From the NCBI GenBank assembly GCA_963706785.1, contig CAVPNJ010000009.1, forward strand, positions 62,001-126,000: a DNA stretch of 64,000 nt, written 5' to 3'. The position numbers and the translations under genes are program-made. The stretch is from Pollutimonas sp963706785 (GTDB taxonomy: Bacteria; Pseudomonadota; Gammaproteobacteria; Burkholderiales; Burkholderiaceae_B). Numbering within the stretch: position 1 is the first letter of the stretch; every line of letters begins with the position of its first letter. Of this stretch, positions 33,652 through 42,758 are shown in pieces. The notes below the pieces were generated by a model. That model ran no database searches and had not been told where the DNA came from. It saw nothing but the letters and a program-made list of their open reading frames with translations.

Positions 33652-33678
33652 ATCCAGTACTGTTGATCAGTACTGGAT
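33652..33678. other. Perfect inverted repeat behind integrase remnant
   Basis: ATCCAGTACTG, loop TTGAT, CAGTACTGGAT. The arms are 11 bp (12 with the outer T-A pair). It may terminate the integrase transcript or be a recombinase arm site. Confidence 0.6.
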
Positions 33679-33695
33679 ATTAGACACTGTCTAAT
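33679..33695. other. Second palindrome next to tRNA-Lys end
   Basis: ATTAGAC-ACT-GTCTAAT, a perfect 7-bp repeat that begins at the outer base of the preceding hairpin. It could be a protein-binding site near the integration point. Confidence 0.45.
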
Positions 33696-33713
33696 ACTAA
33701 GGCCAAAAACAAA

Positions 33714-33799
33714 AAGGCCAACTCCGAAGAATTGGCCTAAGTGCTTGATTTACTGGTGGGCTGTGGGCGGCTCGAACGCCCGACCTACGGATTAAGAGT
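33714..33799 (-). repeat. tRNA-proximal copy of att-like repeat
   Basis: It spans the terminator and the 3' half of tRNA-Lys and aligns with 27841-27927 in direct orientation. Element DNA would lie between the two copies. Confidence 0.75.
33715..33738 (-). terminator. Intrinsic terminator after tRNA-Lys
   Basis: Minus-strand stem AGGCCAATTC with a TTCG loop and GAGTTGGCCT, then a run of T. The UUCG tetraloop makes it very stable. Confidence 0.85.
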
Positions 33800-33829
33800 C
33801 CGCTGCTCTACCAACTGAGCTAACAGCCC
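33754..33829 (-). tRNA. tRNA-Lys (CTT)
   Basis: 76 nt including encoded CCA. GGGCTGT pairs with ACAGCCC in the acceptor stem; the D arm is GCTCAGTTGGTAGAGC, the anticodon loop CTCTTAA reads AAG, and the T loop TTCGAGC is standard. All stems are intact although its 3' half serves as an integration target. Confidence 0.96.
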
Positions 33830-33959
33830 CTGTCCTGCAAAGAAAAAAGATTCTACCGCGAAAAGACGCATCGCGCCAAGAAAAGATCGTTTTTTTTTCT
33901 AAAAAGCACCCGAAAACCAGGAAGACCCAGCCACTTTCGGCAGATCTTCCATCATGTGC

Positions 33960-34414
33960 CTATTTCTTTTTACGGTACGAGTCGTGACAGGACTTACAGC
34001 TCTTGGCCGACTTCGCCAAATGCAACTCGAAATGCGTCGAAGTCTCCGGCATCCGAAGCTGCCGTCAGTTTTCCTGAGGCCGGTCTTGAACTTGTCCTGT
34101 GCCTGCTTGAACCCGTCGGTATCGCTCCATACCTCTGACTTGGATTCGCCACCTGCCATGCCGGGACCATAAGCAGTCCATGGCAGGCTCGCCAAGACAT
34201 TAAGCACAGCTACATTTTCTTGGATCTTCTGTTTATCGTAAGGTGCTTCCTTCTTGGCGACGGGGGCCATGCGGCCAAAGTGCGATCCCATCAAGGCCAT
34301 GGCGGATCCGCGATATTTGACGGCGTCTTCAGCTTTGGCAAACTGAGCCATTGAGGGTGTTGAAACCAATGCAATCAAACTCGCAACCGCAAACAAGCCA
34401 AGTTTTTTATTCAT
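33960..34414 (-). pseudogene. Cytochrome c', two frameshifts
   Basis: Starts MNKKLGLFAVASLIALVSTPSMAQ, a Sec signal peptide, followed by FAKAEDAVKYRGSAMALMG, a typical cytochrome c' mature start. The frame is broken twice. An extra base in the T run at 34069-34072 shifts FKTGLRK away from LTAASDAGDFDAFRVAFGEVG. A second extra base at 34005-34008 shifts that away from SCKSCHDSYRKKK, which holds the CxxCH haem site. Each is repaired by deleting one base. Cytochrome c' binds NO and protects against nitrosative stress. A real pseudogene or two base-calling errors. Confidence 0.85.
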
Positions 34415-34537
34415 AAATGCTCCGGTGTTAAGACTGTACAAGGAAGGAAACACAAAGGTGAAACACGAGCACAAACAAAAACCCGTGACAAGTTCGCGCG
34501 ATGGCGGGAACAAGCAACACGGGTTGGTAAAAAAGCT

Positions 34538-35914
34538 TTAAATTTTCTTGGCTAAGTCAGCGGCGAGGCCAATATAGGTGCGTGGCGTAAGAGCAAGCAA
34601 ACGTGCCTTAGGCTCGGCAGGCAGGTCAAGGCCGTTAATGAATTCCGTCAGACCCAGTTGATTGATTCCTTTCCCACGAGTAAGCGCTTTGAGCTGTTCG
34701 TACGGATGAGGCAGCCCGTAACGGCGCATCACAGTCTGCACGGGCTCTGCCAGTACTTCCCAGCAAGAATCAATATCCTCATCGATAACAACGGAATTGA
34801 GTTCAAGCTTGTGCAAGCCACGCAAGCAAGCATCGTAGGCCACGGCGCAATAACCAAAGGCCACGCCCAAATTGCGGAGCACTGTTGAATCAGTCAGGTC
34901 GCGTTGCCAGCGGGACACTGGCAGTTTTTCCGACAAATGGCGCAAGACAGCGTTGGCAAGGCCGATATTTCCTTCGGAATTCTCGAAATCAATTGGGTTA
35001 ACTTTATGCGGCATGGTCGACGAACCGACCTCGCCCTCTTTCAGGCGCTGTTTGAAGTAACCAAGCGCCACGTAGCCCCATATATCGCGGTTAAGGTCCA
35101 GGATAATGGTGTTCGCACGCCCGACTGCGTCGAATAGAGCAGCCATCCAGTCGTGGGGCTCGATCTGAATCGAATACGGATTCTGCACCAGGCCCAACTT
35201 TGTCAAGACACCGGCGCTGAAAGTGGGCCAGTCGATCTCGGGGTAAGCCGCCGTATGGGCGTTGTAATTGCCGGTTGCGCCGTTCAATTTAGCCAGAGGC
35301 TCGACCGCCTCGATGGCAGCAATGGCGCGTTCAAGGCGGGCCGCCACGTTGGCGAACTCTTTGCCCAGCGTAGTAGGACTGGCGGGCTGCCCATGGGTAC
35401 GCGCAAGCATGGGCTGGTCGGCAAACTCGCGAGCCATGCCCTTCAGGTGCTGGCACAGTTCGTTTAGCTTGGGTACGATGAACTGGGATCGCGCGCGCGT
35501 CAGCATCAAGGCGTGCGACGTATTGTTGATATCTTCGGATGTGCAGGCGAAATGAATAAATTCCCCCGCTGCTGCAAGTTCTGCGTTATCGGCAACACGT
35601 TCTTTCAGCCAATACTCTACCGCTTTGACGTCGTGATTGGTCGTCTTTTCGATTTCCTTGATGCGTTCAGCATCAGCTTCCGAAAAATCATCGACGAGCT
35701 TCTGCAGCGCCGCCTTGGCTGGGCTGGAGAACGGCGGCAATTCGGGCAGTCCGGCCTCGGAAAGGCCGATCAGCCATGCGACTTCGACCTCAACTCGGTG
35801 AGCCATGAAAGCTGCTTCAGACAAGGTTGCACGTAACACTTGACCTTTTGCGGCGTATCGGCCGTCAAGGGGGGACAAGGCGTTCAAATGGCTTAGTTGC
35901 GGGGCTATTAACAT
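34538..35914 (-). CDS. purB: Adenylosuccinate lyase
   Basis: 458 residues. It cleaves adenylosuccinate and SAICAR, releasing fumarate, in purine synthesis. The flexible signature loop GSSTMPHKVNPIDFEN, the TSEDINN segment (HFACTSEDINNTSHAL) and the catalytic His region ARTHGQPASPTTLGKE are present. Length and sequence fit the E. coli-type PurB. It is monocistronic by layout; the next gene is a divergent GST. Confidence 0.97.
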   Translation of the reverse strand: MLIAPQLSHLNALSPLDGRYAAKGQVLRATLSEAAFMAHRVEVEVAWLIGLSEAGLPELPPFSSPAKAALQKLVDDFSEADAERIKEIEKTTNHDVKAVEYWLKERVADNAELAAAGEFIHFACTSEDINNTSHALMLTRARSQFIVPKLNELCQHLKGMAREFADQPMLARTHGQPASPTTLGKEFANVAARLERAIAAIEAVEPLAKLNGATGNYNAHTAAYPEIDWPTFSAGVLTKLGLVQNPYSIQIEPHDWMAALFDAVGRANTIILDLNRDIWGYVALGYFKQRLKEGEVGSSTMPHKVNPIDFENSEGNIGLANAVLRHLSEKLPVSRWQRDLTDSTVLRNLGVAFGYCAVAYDACLRGLHKLELNSVVIDEDIDSCWEVLAEPVQTVMRRYGLPHPYEQLKALTRGKGINQLGLTEFINGLDLPAEPKARLLALTPRTYIGLAADLAKKI

Positions 35915-36152
35915 GGCAGTTCACGGAAAGAAAAATTAGCCCGCATTCTAACATCCGCGGTGCACATCCCCCAAAGCCTGACGAATAGACAAAACATTTG
36001 ATGCCGATATGTCAACCATCATAATGGGAATCCGCATATAAACGACACATTCGCAGCTGGTCAGCGATGTAGCCCGTTTTGTCCCGGCTTATTGGTAAAT
36101 TAGCAACGGTATCCTGCTATACTTTTTTTGCCTACAACTTACAAACTTTGCC

Positions 36153-36767
36153 ATGAAACTAATCGGTTCGCTAACTAGTCCTTACGTGCGCAAAGTGCGC
36201 GTCGTTATGGCCGAGAAAAAACTTGATTACGAGTTTGCACTCGAAAATGTGTGGGCCGAAGATACTCAGATCCAGTCGTCCAATCCGCTGGGGAAAGTGC
36301 CCTGTCTTATCATGGACGATAACGGCAGCTTGTTCGATTCGCGCGTCATAGTTGAATACCTCGATACGCTTTCGCCAGTCGGGCGGCTGATTCCCGCGCC
36401 CGGCCGCGACCGTGCCGCTACCAAGTGCTGGGAGGCCGTCGCCGACGGCGTACTCGACGCCGCCGTCGCGATCAACATCGAAATCAATCGGCGCGCTCCC
36501 GAGCTGCGAAGCGATGCCTGGATCGAGCGCCAGCAAAAGAAGATCACGGCGGCACTCGACTACATGGACAATAACCTCGCCGATCACCCGTTTTGCATGG
36601 GCATTAATTTCAGCCTGGCTGATATTGCCGTTGGTTGTGCATTAGGCTATCTTGATCTGCGACTTGCCGAGCTTAACTGGCGCTCGCAATACAGTAACCT
36701 TCAGCGCCTTGACGAAAAACTGCAAAGCCGCCCTTCATTCACTACAACCTTGCCGCCCAAAGGCTGA
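36153..36767 (+). CDS. Glutathione S-transferase
   Basis: 204 residues. The N-terminal thioredoxin-like domain (MKLIGSLTSPYVRKVRVVMAEKK) has the glutathione site: Ser9 region, NPLGKVPCL with cis-Pro, and DSRVIVEYLD. An all-helical C-terminal domain includes INFSLADIAVGCALGYLDLR. It probably conjugates glutathione to electrophiles; the class is uncertain (stringent-starvation/DcmA-like branch). It is divergent from purB. Confidence 0.92.
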   Translation: MKLIGSLTSPYVRKVRVVMAEKKLDYEFALENVWAEDTQIQSSNPLGKVPCLIMDDNGSLFDSRVIVEYLDTLSPVGRLIPAPGRDRAATKCWEAVADGVLDAAVAINIEINRRAPELRSDAWIERQQKKITAALDYMDNNLADHPFCMGINFSLADIAVGCALGYLDLRLAELNWRSQYSNLQRLDEKLQSRPSFTTTLPPKG

Positions 36768-36790
36768 ATGCCCCTCGATAGGGACACAGT

Positions 36791-36818
36791 TGGATCAGCC
36801 CTCTAGAAGGCTGATCCA
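36791..36818. terminator. Hairpin between convergent GST and TSUP genes
   Basis: TGGATCAGCC, loop CTCTAGAA, GGCTGATCCA. A perfect 10-bp stem without a T-run; by position a two-way terminator. Confidence 0.65.
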
Positions 36819-36828
36819 GCACCGCGGT

Positions 36829-37647
36829 TTAGGACTGGAAAGCCATATATGCTTCATATAGCATGTAAGCGGCCAGCACAAACAGTAAGCAAGCAAATAC
36901 CCGCTTCAATGCCTTTACCGGCAAGCGGTGGGCGCATCGTGCGCCGAACGGAGCCGTCAGCACGCTCATGGCCGAAAGCACGATGAGCGCGGGCCAAAAA
37001 ATATAGCCCAGCATTCCTTCGTAGCCGACCACCTCGTTAAACCCTGAATATATATAGCCTGCGCTATTGGCTACTGCGATGAAAAAACCCAATGCCGCAG
37101 ATGTAGCTACCGCATTATGCATCGACACATTGCTACGGGCCATGAAGGGCACCGACAAAAAACCGCCGCCTGCCCCTAAGAGCCCCGAGGCAAAGCCGAT
37201 GCCCGCTCCGACACCTGCGGTGACCGCTTTACCGGGCATGGTTCTGCCCGCTACAGGAGGCTTACCACTTAGCATTTTTGCGCCTGAATAGGCGACAAAA
37301 ATTGCGAAGATCAATGCCAACCATCCGCCGCTGAGATACGAGAATACGGCACCGCCGGAAAGTAAGCCACCGATGATCATGCCCGGCGCCATCACTGAAA
37401 CGATATCCCACCTGATGGCGCCTTTGGCATGGTGCGCACGCATACTCGAAATCGACGTAAAGATAATTGTCGTCATGGACGTCGCGATTGCAGCATGCAC
37501 AATGAACTGATCTGGCACGCCATACAAGGGGAATAGCAAAGTCAGGAATGGCACCAATATCATCCCTCCCCCGATGCCCAATAATCCGGCGGCGAAACCA
37601 ACGAGGGCACCTAAGCATGCCAAACTGACAATAAAAACCGGATCCAT
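36829..37647 (-). CDS. TauE/SafE (TSUP) family membrane permease
   Basis: 272 residues from the ATG at 37647; the longer frame runs into mnmA. Eight or so helices in two repeats, each with a glycine-rich family motif (VGFAAGLLGIGGGMILVP and GFASGLLGAGGGFLSVPF). TSUP proteins export sulfite, sulfoacetate or similar organosulfur anions. The substrate here is unknown. It follows mnmA by 56 bp. Confidence 0.9.
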   Translation of the reverse strand: MDPVFIVSLACLGALVGFAAGLLGIGGGMILVPFLTLLFPLYGVPDQFIVHAAIATSMTTIIFTSISSMRAHHAKGAIRWDIVSVMAPGMIIGGLLSGGAVFSYLSGGWLALIFAIFVAYSGAKMLSGKPPVAGRTMPGKAVTAGVGAGIGFASGLLGAGGGFLSVPFMARSNVSMHNAVATSAALGFFIAVANSAGYIYSGFNEVVGYEGMLGYIFWPALIVLSAMSVLTAPFGARCAHRLPVKALKRVFACLLFVLAAYMLYEAYMAFQS

Positions 37648-37703
37648 AAAGGCCTTGAAAAAAAGTAAATGAAATATTGCCCGAGAAATTGAGCGTCTCG
37701 TGT

Positions 37704-38819
37704 TTATACTATGATGCCACCACCTAGGCATACATCGTCCGCATACAGCACGGCAGATTGGCCCGGCGTCACCGCCCACTGACTCTGCTGAAACGACAAG
37801 CGGAAATTATCAGCCGTACCGTCCTGCAGTTCGCAGGCGGCGTCAGCTTGCCGGTAGCGTGTTTTGGCGGCGTAGCTTCCCGCAGGAGGCGCATGACCGG
37901 ATATCCAACTAACATCTTGGGCTTGCAGTTCTTGCGCCAATAACCAAGGATGATCATGACCTTGAACCACATAGAGCGTATTGTGTTCTATGTCTTTACG
38001 CGCTGTGTACCAGGCGTCGGCGGTACCATCGTCGCGCTGCCGGCCTTTTATGCCACCAATTCCAAGGCCTTTGCGCTGGCCCAGCGTATAAAACGATAGG
38101 CCTTGATGTTCGCCGAGTGTCAGCCCTTCAGGCGTCTTGACCGGTCCCGGCTTAGTAGGCAAATAACGATTGAGAAACTCACGAAAAGGTCGTTCGCCAA
38201 TAAAGCAAATGCCTGTTGAGTCTTTCTTGGCAGCATTAGGCAATTGCAAAGCCTGCGCCATCCGCCGCACCTCTGTCTTGGGTATTTCACCCAAGGGAAA
38301 AAGCGTTCTGGACAGTTGTGCCTGATTCAACCTATGCAAGAAATAACTTTGATCCTTGGTGTGATCAACGGCCTTTAACAACTGATGTTGCGGGCCTCCT
38401 TCAGTTTGCACCGTCCGTACGCGCGCATAGTGACCGGTCGCAATGCGCTCTGCGCCCAGTGACATGGCATGGTCCAGAAATGCCTTGAATTTTATTTCGG
38501 CGTTACACAAGACATCGGGATTAGGGGTACGACCCGCCGAATACTCACGCAAGAAATCGGCAAACACGCGATCCTTGTATTCGGCAGCAAAATTTACAGC
38601 CTCGATTTCGACGCCGATAAGGTCGGCGACACTGGCGGCATCGAGCCAATCCTGACGCGATGAACAGTATTCGGAGTCGTCATCGTCTTCCCAATTTTTC
38701 ATGAACAGGCCCACGACTTCGTAGCCCTGTTCTTTCAACAGCCAGGCAGTCACGGAGGAATCGACCCCACCCGACATACCGACCACGACGCGCCCTTTTG
38801 ATGCAGATATTTTAGCCAT
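37704..38819 (-). CDS. mnmA: tRNA-specific 2-thiouridylase
   Basis: 371 residues. It adds sulfur to U34 of tRNAs for Lys, Glu and Gln. The PP-loop SGGVDSS is at 16-22, with the catalytic cysteines in TPNPDVLCNAEIKF and DSTGICFIGER. KDQSYFLHRL binds substrate tRNA. Length is standard. In the same window it lies near the tRNA-Lys gene family it would modify, though that is coincidence. Confidence 0.96.
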   Translation of the reverse strand: MAKISASKGRVVVGMSGGVDSSVTAWLLKEQGYEVVGLFMKNWEDDDDSEYCSSRQDWLDAASVADLIGVEIEAVNFAAEYKDRVFADFLREYSAGRTPNPDVLCNAEIKFKAFLDHAMSLGAERIATGHYARVRTVQTEGGPQHQLLKAVDHTKDQSYFLHRLNQAQLSRTLFPLGEIPKTEVRRMAQALQLPNAAKKDSTGICFIGERPFREFLNRYLPTKPGPVKTPEGLTLGEHQGLSFYTLGQRKGLGIGGIKGRQRDDGTADAWYTARKDIEHNTLYVVQGHDHPWLLAQELQAQDVSWISGHAPPAGSYAAKTRYRQADAACELQDGTADNFRLSFQQSQWAVTPGQSAVLYADDVCLGGGIIV

Positions 38820-38845
38820 GGGCGTATTTTAGACGGTTCCGCCGA

Positions 38846-40096
38846 TCACGAAAGCGAGTCGCCCGGGCCCTGCTTTAGCGCCTCGTCGACCACTTCGATC
38901 CAGTGTCGAACGGGCGTCGTCGTGCCGCTTTGCAAATGGGTAATGCAACCGATGTTGGATGAAACAATAGTTTTGGGCGCGGTAGCCTGAATGGCTGCGA
39001 GCTTACGATCGCGTAATGACCGCGAAAGTTCTGGTTGCGTGACGGAATACGTTCCCGCAGAACCGCAGCATAAATGCGATTCTGCAAAAGGCTGCAAGAT
39101 AAAACCGAGCTCGGCCAGCATGCGCTCGCTGACGCCGCGCAGGCCCTGCCAGTGCTGCAAGGTACATGGTGGATGAAATGCCATCGGCGAAGGTGGTGAT
39201 TTCATTAGCGCTCTAAGTGCGGGCGCATGGGGCGCGACGATCTCGGCGACGTCGCGCACTTTATCCACCAGACGCAACGCCTTCTCGACATAGTCGCGGT
39301 CGTGGCGCAAATGATGGGCATACTCTTTGACCATGGCGCCGCAACCCGACGCGTTCATGATAACGGCTTCAACCTGGCCTTTATCCAGCAACGGCAGCCA
39401 AGCATCGATATTGGCCCGCATCTGGTCTAGCGCTGTCTCTTGGGCGTCAAGGTGAAAATTGATCGCTCCGCAGCAGCTGGCTCCGCCCGCGAATTGGGTG
39501 CCTATACCCAGCGCATCGAGCACCCGTATCGTGGCTGCGTCGATTGTGGGCATCATGGCCGGTTGAACACAGCCCACCATCATCAGCACCTGACGCGAAT
39601 GCCGTTGGCCGCCAGCCGGCGACTTGCCCACTTCCCTACTCTGCGGAATCTTGCTTTTCAAGACTTGGGGAAGCACTGGCCGCATGATCTTGCCAAGTTT
39701 CATGGCGGGGCCGAACAAGGATGAATTCAGCGCACGCCGCAGCAGCGTGCGGGTGAGCCGCTGGGAAAAAGGTCGTTCAACCTTTTGGTCGACCAGCTTG
39801 CGCCCAATATCGACCAAAGCACCGTATTCGACCCCGGAGGGACAGGTGGTTTCACAATTACGACAGGTCAGACAACGGTCCAGGTGTTCCTGAGTCGCCC
39901 GACTTGGCTCTACCCCCTCGAGCACCTGCTTCATCAAATATATGCGCCCGCGCGGACTATCGAGTTCGTCCCCCAGAATTTGATAGGTGGGACAAGTCGC
40001 CAGGCAGAATCCGCAATGGACGCATCGGCGCAGGATTGCATCTGCATCCTGACCTTCGTCAGTATCACGCACCCATGATGCTAGATTTGTTTGCAT
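38846..40096 (-). CDS. glcF: Glycolate oxidase iron-sulfur subunit
   Basis: 416 residues from the ATG at 40096. Two 4Fe-4S motifs (CVHCGFCLATCP and CLTCRNCETTCP, within the first 110 residues) are followed by two CCG domains (GASCCGAINFH and SHLCCGSAGTYS). GlcDEF oxidises glycolate to glyoxylate and passes electrons to the respiratory chain. It is 10 bp downstream of glcE. The start was chosen to match the family; the 17 extra codons of the longer frame overlap glcE. Confidence 0.95.
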   Translation of the reverse strand: MQTNLASWVRDTDEGQDADAILRRCVHCGFCLATCPTYQILGDELDSPRGRIYLMKQVLEGVEPSRATQEHLDRCLTCRNCETTCPSGVEYGALVDIGRKLVDQKVERPFSQRLTRTLLRRALNSSLFGPAMKLGKIMRPVLPQVLKSKIPQSREVGKSPAGGQRHSRQVLMMVGCVQPAMMPTIDAATIRVLDALGIGTQFAGGASCCGAINFHLDAQETALDQMRANIDAWLPLLDKGQVEAVIMNASGCGAMVKEYAHHLRHDRDYVEKALRLVDKVRDVAEIVAPHAPALRALMKSPPSPMAFHPPCTLQHWQGLRGVSERMLAELGFILQPFAESHLCCGSAGTYSVTQPELSRSLRDRKLAAIQATAPKTIVSSNIGCITHLQSGTTTPVRHWIEVVDEALKQGPGDSLS

Positions 40097-40106
40097 GATT
40101 GAGATC

Positions 40107-41207
40107 TCAAAAGTCGGGAAACAAGCGTTTAGGATTGAAAACGCCAACAGGATCGAGCTCCTGTTTCAGGCGCAGGCTGATGTTCTTGAGCGCAGGCTGT
40201 AAGGGCTGGAAGACTGGCAGATCGGCGGGCTTGGAATCGTAGCGGTACAACGTGGCATGCCCACCGAGCTGCGCGACCCTGCGGCGCAGGTCCGATCCCG
40301 ACGTTACGTCGGACAACCAGCGCAGGCCGCCCCCCCATTCAATCAAGGTCGATCCGGCATTCAACATGGGTGCCTGCGGGGGCACCGCCACACGCCATAC
40401 AGTGGGGCTTTGAAAGAAAGGATCGGTTTGATCTCGAAGGCTATTCCAGAAGGACTGTGCGGCAGCGGCATCCAATTCCTGTCCACCCAACTTTTCCGAG
40501 GCTATTCGCACAGCCGGCTCGCTGCCGGATAGTCGAACGTGCAAACGGCCCGTCTCGGTACCGTCGTTCGCGCACCAAGCCGTAGCGGAAATGGGTAAGG
40601 GTTGGCTTCGCCATTGTGTGAACAGAGCAAGCGCCTGGGCCTGACCCAGCTCGAAAGCCAGCGTTTTCTCCTGGAAGGGCTTGGGAGCCACTTTAATGGA
40701 CACTTCAGTCAGAGCGCCGAAAATCCCCATCGACCCGGTCAGCAATCGGGACACATCAAAGCCTGCCACGTTTTTCATGACTTCGCCGCCGAAAGAAAGG
40801 ATGCTGCCCGAAGAATTAAGCAGCTTTGCGCCCAGCATAAAATCGCGCGCGCTCCCGGCCGCCATGCGTCTGGGCCCGGATAAGCCACTTGCGATACAGC
40901 CGCCGATTGTAGATTCGGGACCAAAGCGCGGAGGCTCGAAGGCCAGCATTTGATTCTGCTCGTCGAGCATGACTTCGATGTCGCTAAGCAAGGTGCCAGC
41001 ACGCGCCGTAATGACGAGTTCTGAGGGCTGGTAATTGACAACGCCGCGATACGGCGAGAGGTCAAGAACTGCGATCTCGTTAAGAGTTTCGCGGTCACCT
41101 GGCTCGCCGTAAAAGGCTTTAGTGCCTCCACCGCGTATGCACAACGAGCGTTCGCCAGCCCTTGCAGTTATTACCTGCTGGCAGATTTCAGATAGTACGA
41201 ATTCCAT
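40107..41207 (-). CDS. glcE: Glycolate oxidase FAD-binding subunit
   Basis: 366 residues. FAD-linked (PCMH-type) domain with CIRGGGTKAFYG, PSELVITARAGTLLSDIE, FGPESTIGGCIASGLSGPRR and GGEVMKNVAGFDVSRLLTGSMGIFGALTEVSIKV. It is shorter than GlcD, as is usual for GlcE. It starts 9 bp after glcD and forms the complex with GlcD and GlcF. Confidence 0.95.
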   Translation of the reverse strand: MEFVLSEICQQVITARAGERSLCIRGGGTKAFYGEPGDRETLNEIAVLDLSPYRGVVNYQPSELVITARAGTLLSDIEVMLDEQNQMLAFEPPRFGPESTIGGCIASGLSGPRRMAAGSARDFMLGAKLLNSSGSILSFGGEVMKNVAGFDVSRLLTGSMGIFGALTEVSIKVAPKPFQEKTLAFELGQAQALALFTQWRSQPLPISATAWCANDGTETGRLHVRLSGSEPAVRIASEKLGGQELDAAAAQSFWNSLRDQTDPFFQSPTVWRVAVPPQAPMLNAGSTLIEWGGGLRWLSDVTSGSDLRRRVAQLGGHATLYRYDSKPADLPVFQPLQPALKNISLRLKQELDPVGVFNPKRLFPDF

Positions 41208-41216
41208 GGCTCATTC

Positions 41217-42710
41217 TTAAAAGCGGGGCAGTTCAGAGAAGCGGATTTCGCCGCCGTGGACGTGCATTTTTCCGTACTCCGCGCAGCGCGCGAGAAGGGG
41301 GATAACCTTCTCTGGATTGAGCAGGCCGTACGGGTCAAACCCCTTCTTCAGAGCGCCGAAGAAGTCGAGTTCTTCTCGCGTGAACTGTATACACATTTGA
41401 TTTATTTTTTCTATGCCCACGCCGTGTTCGCCGGTCACTGTGCCACCCACTTCGACGCACAGTTCGAGTATGGCAGCACCGAATTTTTCGGCGCGCTCGA
41501 CCTCGTTGGGTTGATTGGAGTCGAACATGATCAAAGGATGCAGATTGCCGTCGCCCGCGTGAAAAACGTTAGCGCAGCGTAAGCCGTATTCGTCTTCCAT
41601 TTGCTCAATCGCTCCGAGCACTCGTCCTAGATGCCGGCGCGGTATGGTTCCATCCATGCAGTAGTAGTCCGGCGAAATCCGACCAGCTGCAGGAAACGCG
41701 TTTTTTCGGCCAGCCCAGAAAAGCAAGCGTTCGGCTTCGGAATGGGACACCTGTAATCGGGTCGCACCAGCATGGCGGAAGATCGCTTCCATGCGTCTGA
41801 TCTCGTCGGCCACCTCTTCGGGCGCGCCATCGGACTCGCACAGCAAAATCGCGGCGGCATCGAGATCGTAGCCCGCCTTGACGAACGGTTCGACCATATG
41901 CACGGCGCGCTTGTCCATCATTTCGAGACCAGCTGGAATGATGCCGCCAGCAATAATGTTGGTGACCGCCAGACTGGCTGCCTCGACGCTGGCGAAGCTT
42001 GCCATGACAACTTGCGCGCGTGCCGGTTTGGGTATTAGCCGCACAGTCACTTCCGTGACGATTCCGAGCATTCCCTCTGACCCAATGAAAGCCGCGAGCA
42101 AATCCAGGCCCGGACTGTCAGGTGCCTCGGAGCCCAGTTCGACCACATCCCCGTCAATAGTAATCATGCGCACACGTAAGACGTTGTGAACAGTCAAACC
42201 ATATTTCAGGCAATGCACTCCACCGGAGTTTTCAGCGATATTGCCGCCTATCGAGCAGGCGATCTGGCTGGAAGGATCGGGAGCGTAATACAGACCATAA
42301 GGTTCTGCGGCTTCGGATATTGCAAGATTACGCACGCCTGGCTCGACGACAGCGGTGGCCGAATCCAGATCGATCTTCTTAATGCGGTTTAGTTTAGCCA
42401 GTCCGAGCAAAATACCCTGAGCGTGCGGCATTGCACCGCCCGATAACCCCGTGCCAGCACCGCGCGCGACGATAGGAATGTTGAATGCCTTACAGGCGCG
42501 CAATACGGCAATGACTTGCTCTTCGGTCTCGGGCAATACGACCACCGGCGGCAAGCAACGGTACAAAGACAAGCCGTCGCATTCGTAGGGACGGGTGTCT
42601 TCGACTTTGGACAGGATACAGTGCTGCGGAACGTCAGGCGCCAGTAGCGCGAGCAATCCTGCAAAATCCGGCGCCAAGGCGGGCACCGGACTTATCGTGG
42701 GATGGTTCAT
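41217..42710 (-). CDS. glcD: Glycolate oxidase FAD subunit GlcD
   Basis: 497 residues. The FAD-binding region IPIVARGAGTGLSGGAMP and the C-terminal FAD-oxidase domain, with NVFHAGDGNLHPLIMFD and TVTGEHGVGIEK, are in place. GlcD is the catalytic subunit oxidising glycolate or D-lactate. It heads the glcDEF run and follows a second FAD oxidase gene by 48 bp. Confidence 0.95.
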   Translation of the reverse strand: MNHPTISPVPALAPDFAGLLALLAPDVPQHCILSKVEDTRPYECDGLSLYRCLPPVVVLPETEEQVIAVLRACKAFNIPIVARGAGTGLSGGAMPHAQGILLGLAKLNRIKKIDLDSATAVVEPGVRNLAISEAAEPYGLYYAPDPSSQIACSIGGNIAENSGGVHCLKYGLTVHNVLRVRMITIDGDVVELGSEAPDSPGLDLLAAFIGSEGMLGIVTEVTVRLIPKPARAQVVMASFASVEAASLAVTNIIAGGIIPAGLEMMDKRAVHMVEPFVKAGYDLDAAAILLCESDGAPEEVADEIRRMEAIFRHAGATRLQVSHSEAERLLFWAGRKNAFPAAGRISPDYYCMDGTIPRRHLGRVLGAIEQMEDEYGLRCANVFHAGDGNLHPLIMFDSNQPNEVERAEKFGAAILELCVEVGGTVTGEHGVGIEKINQMCIQFTREELDFFGALKKGFDPYGLLNPEKVIPLLARCAEYGKMHVHGGEIRFSELPRF

Positions 42711-42758
42711 TGTCTCTCTTTGTTATCTTTTACACCCGATTAGGGTGTCCCGCTTATT

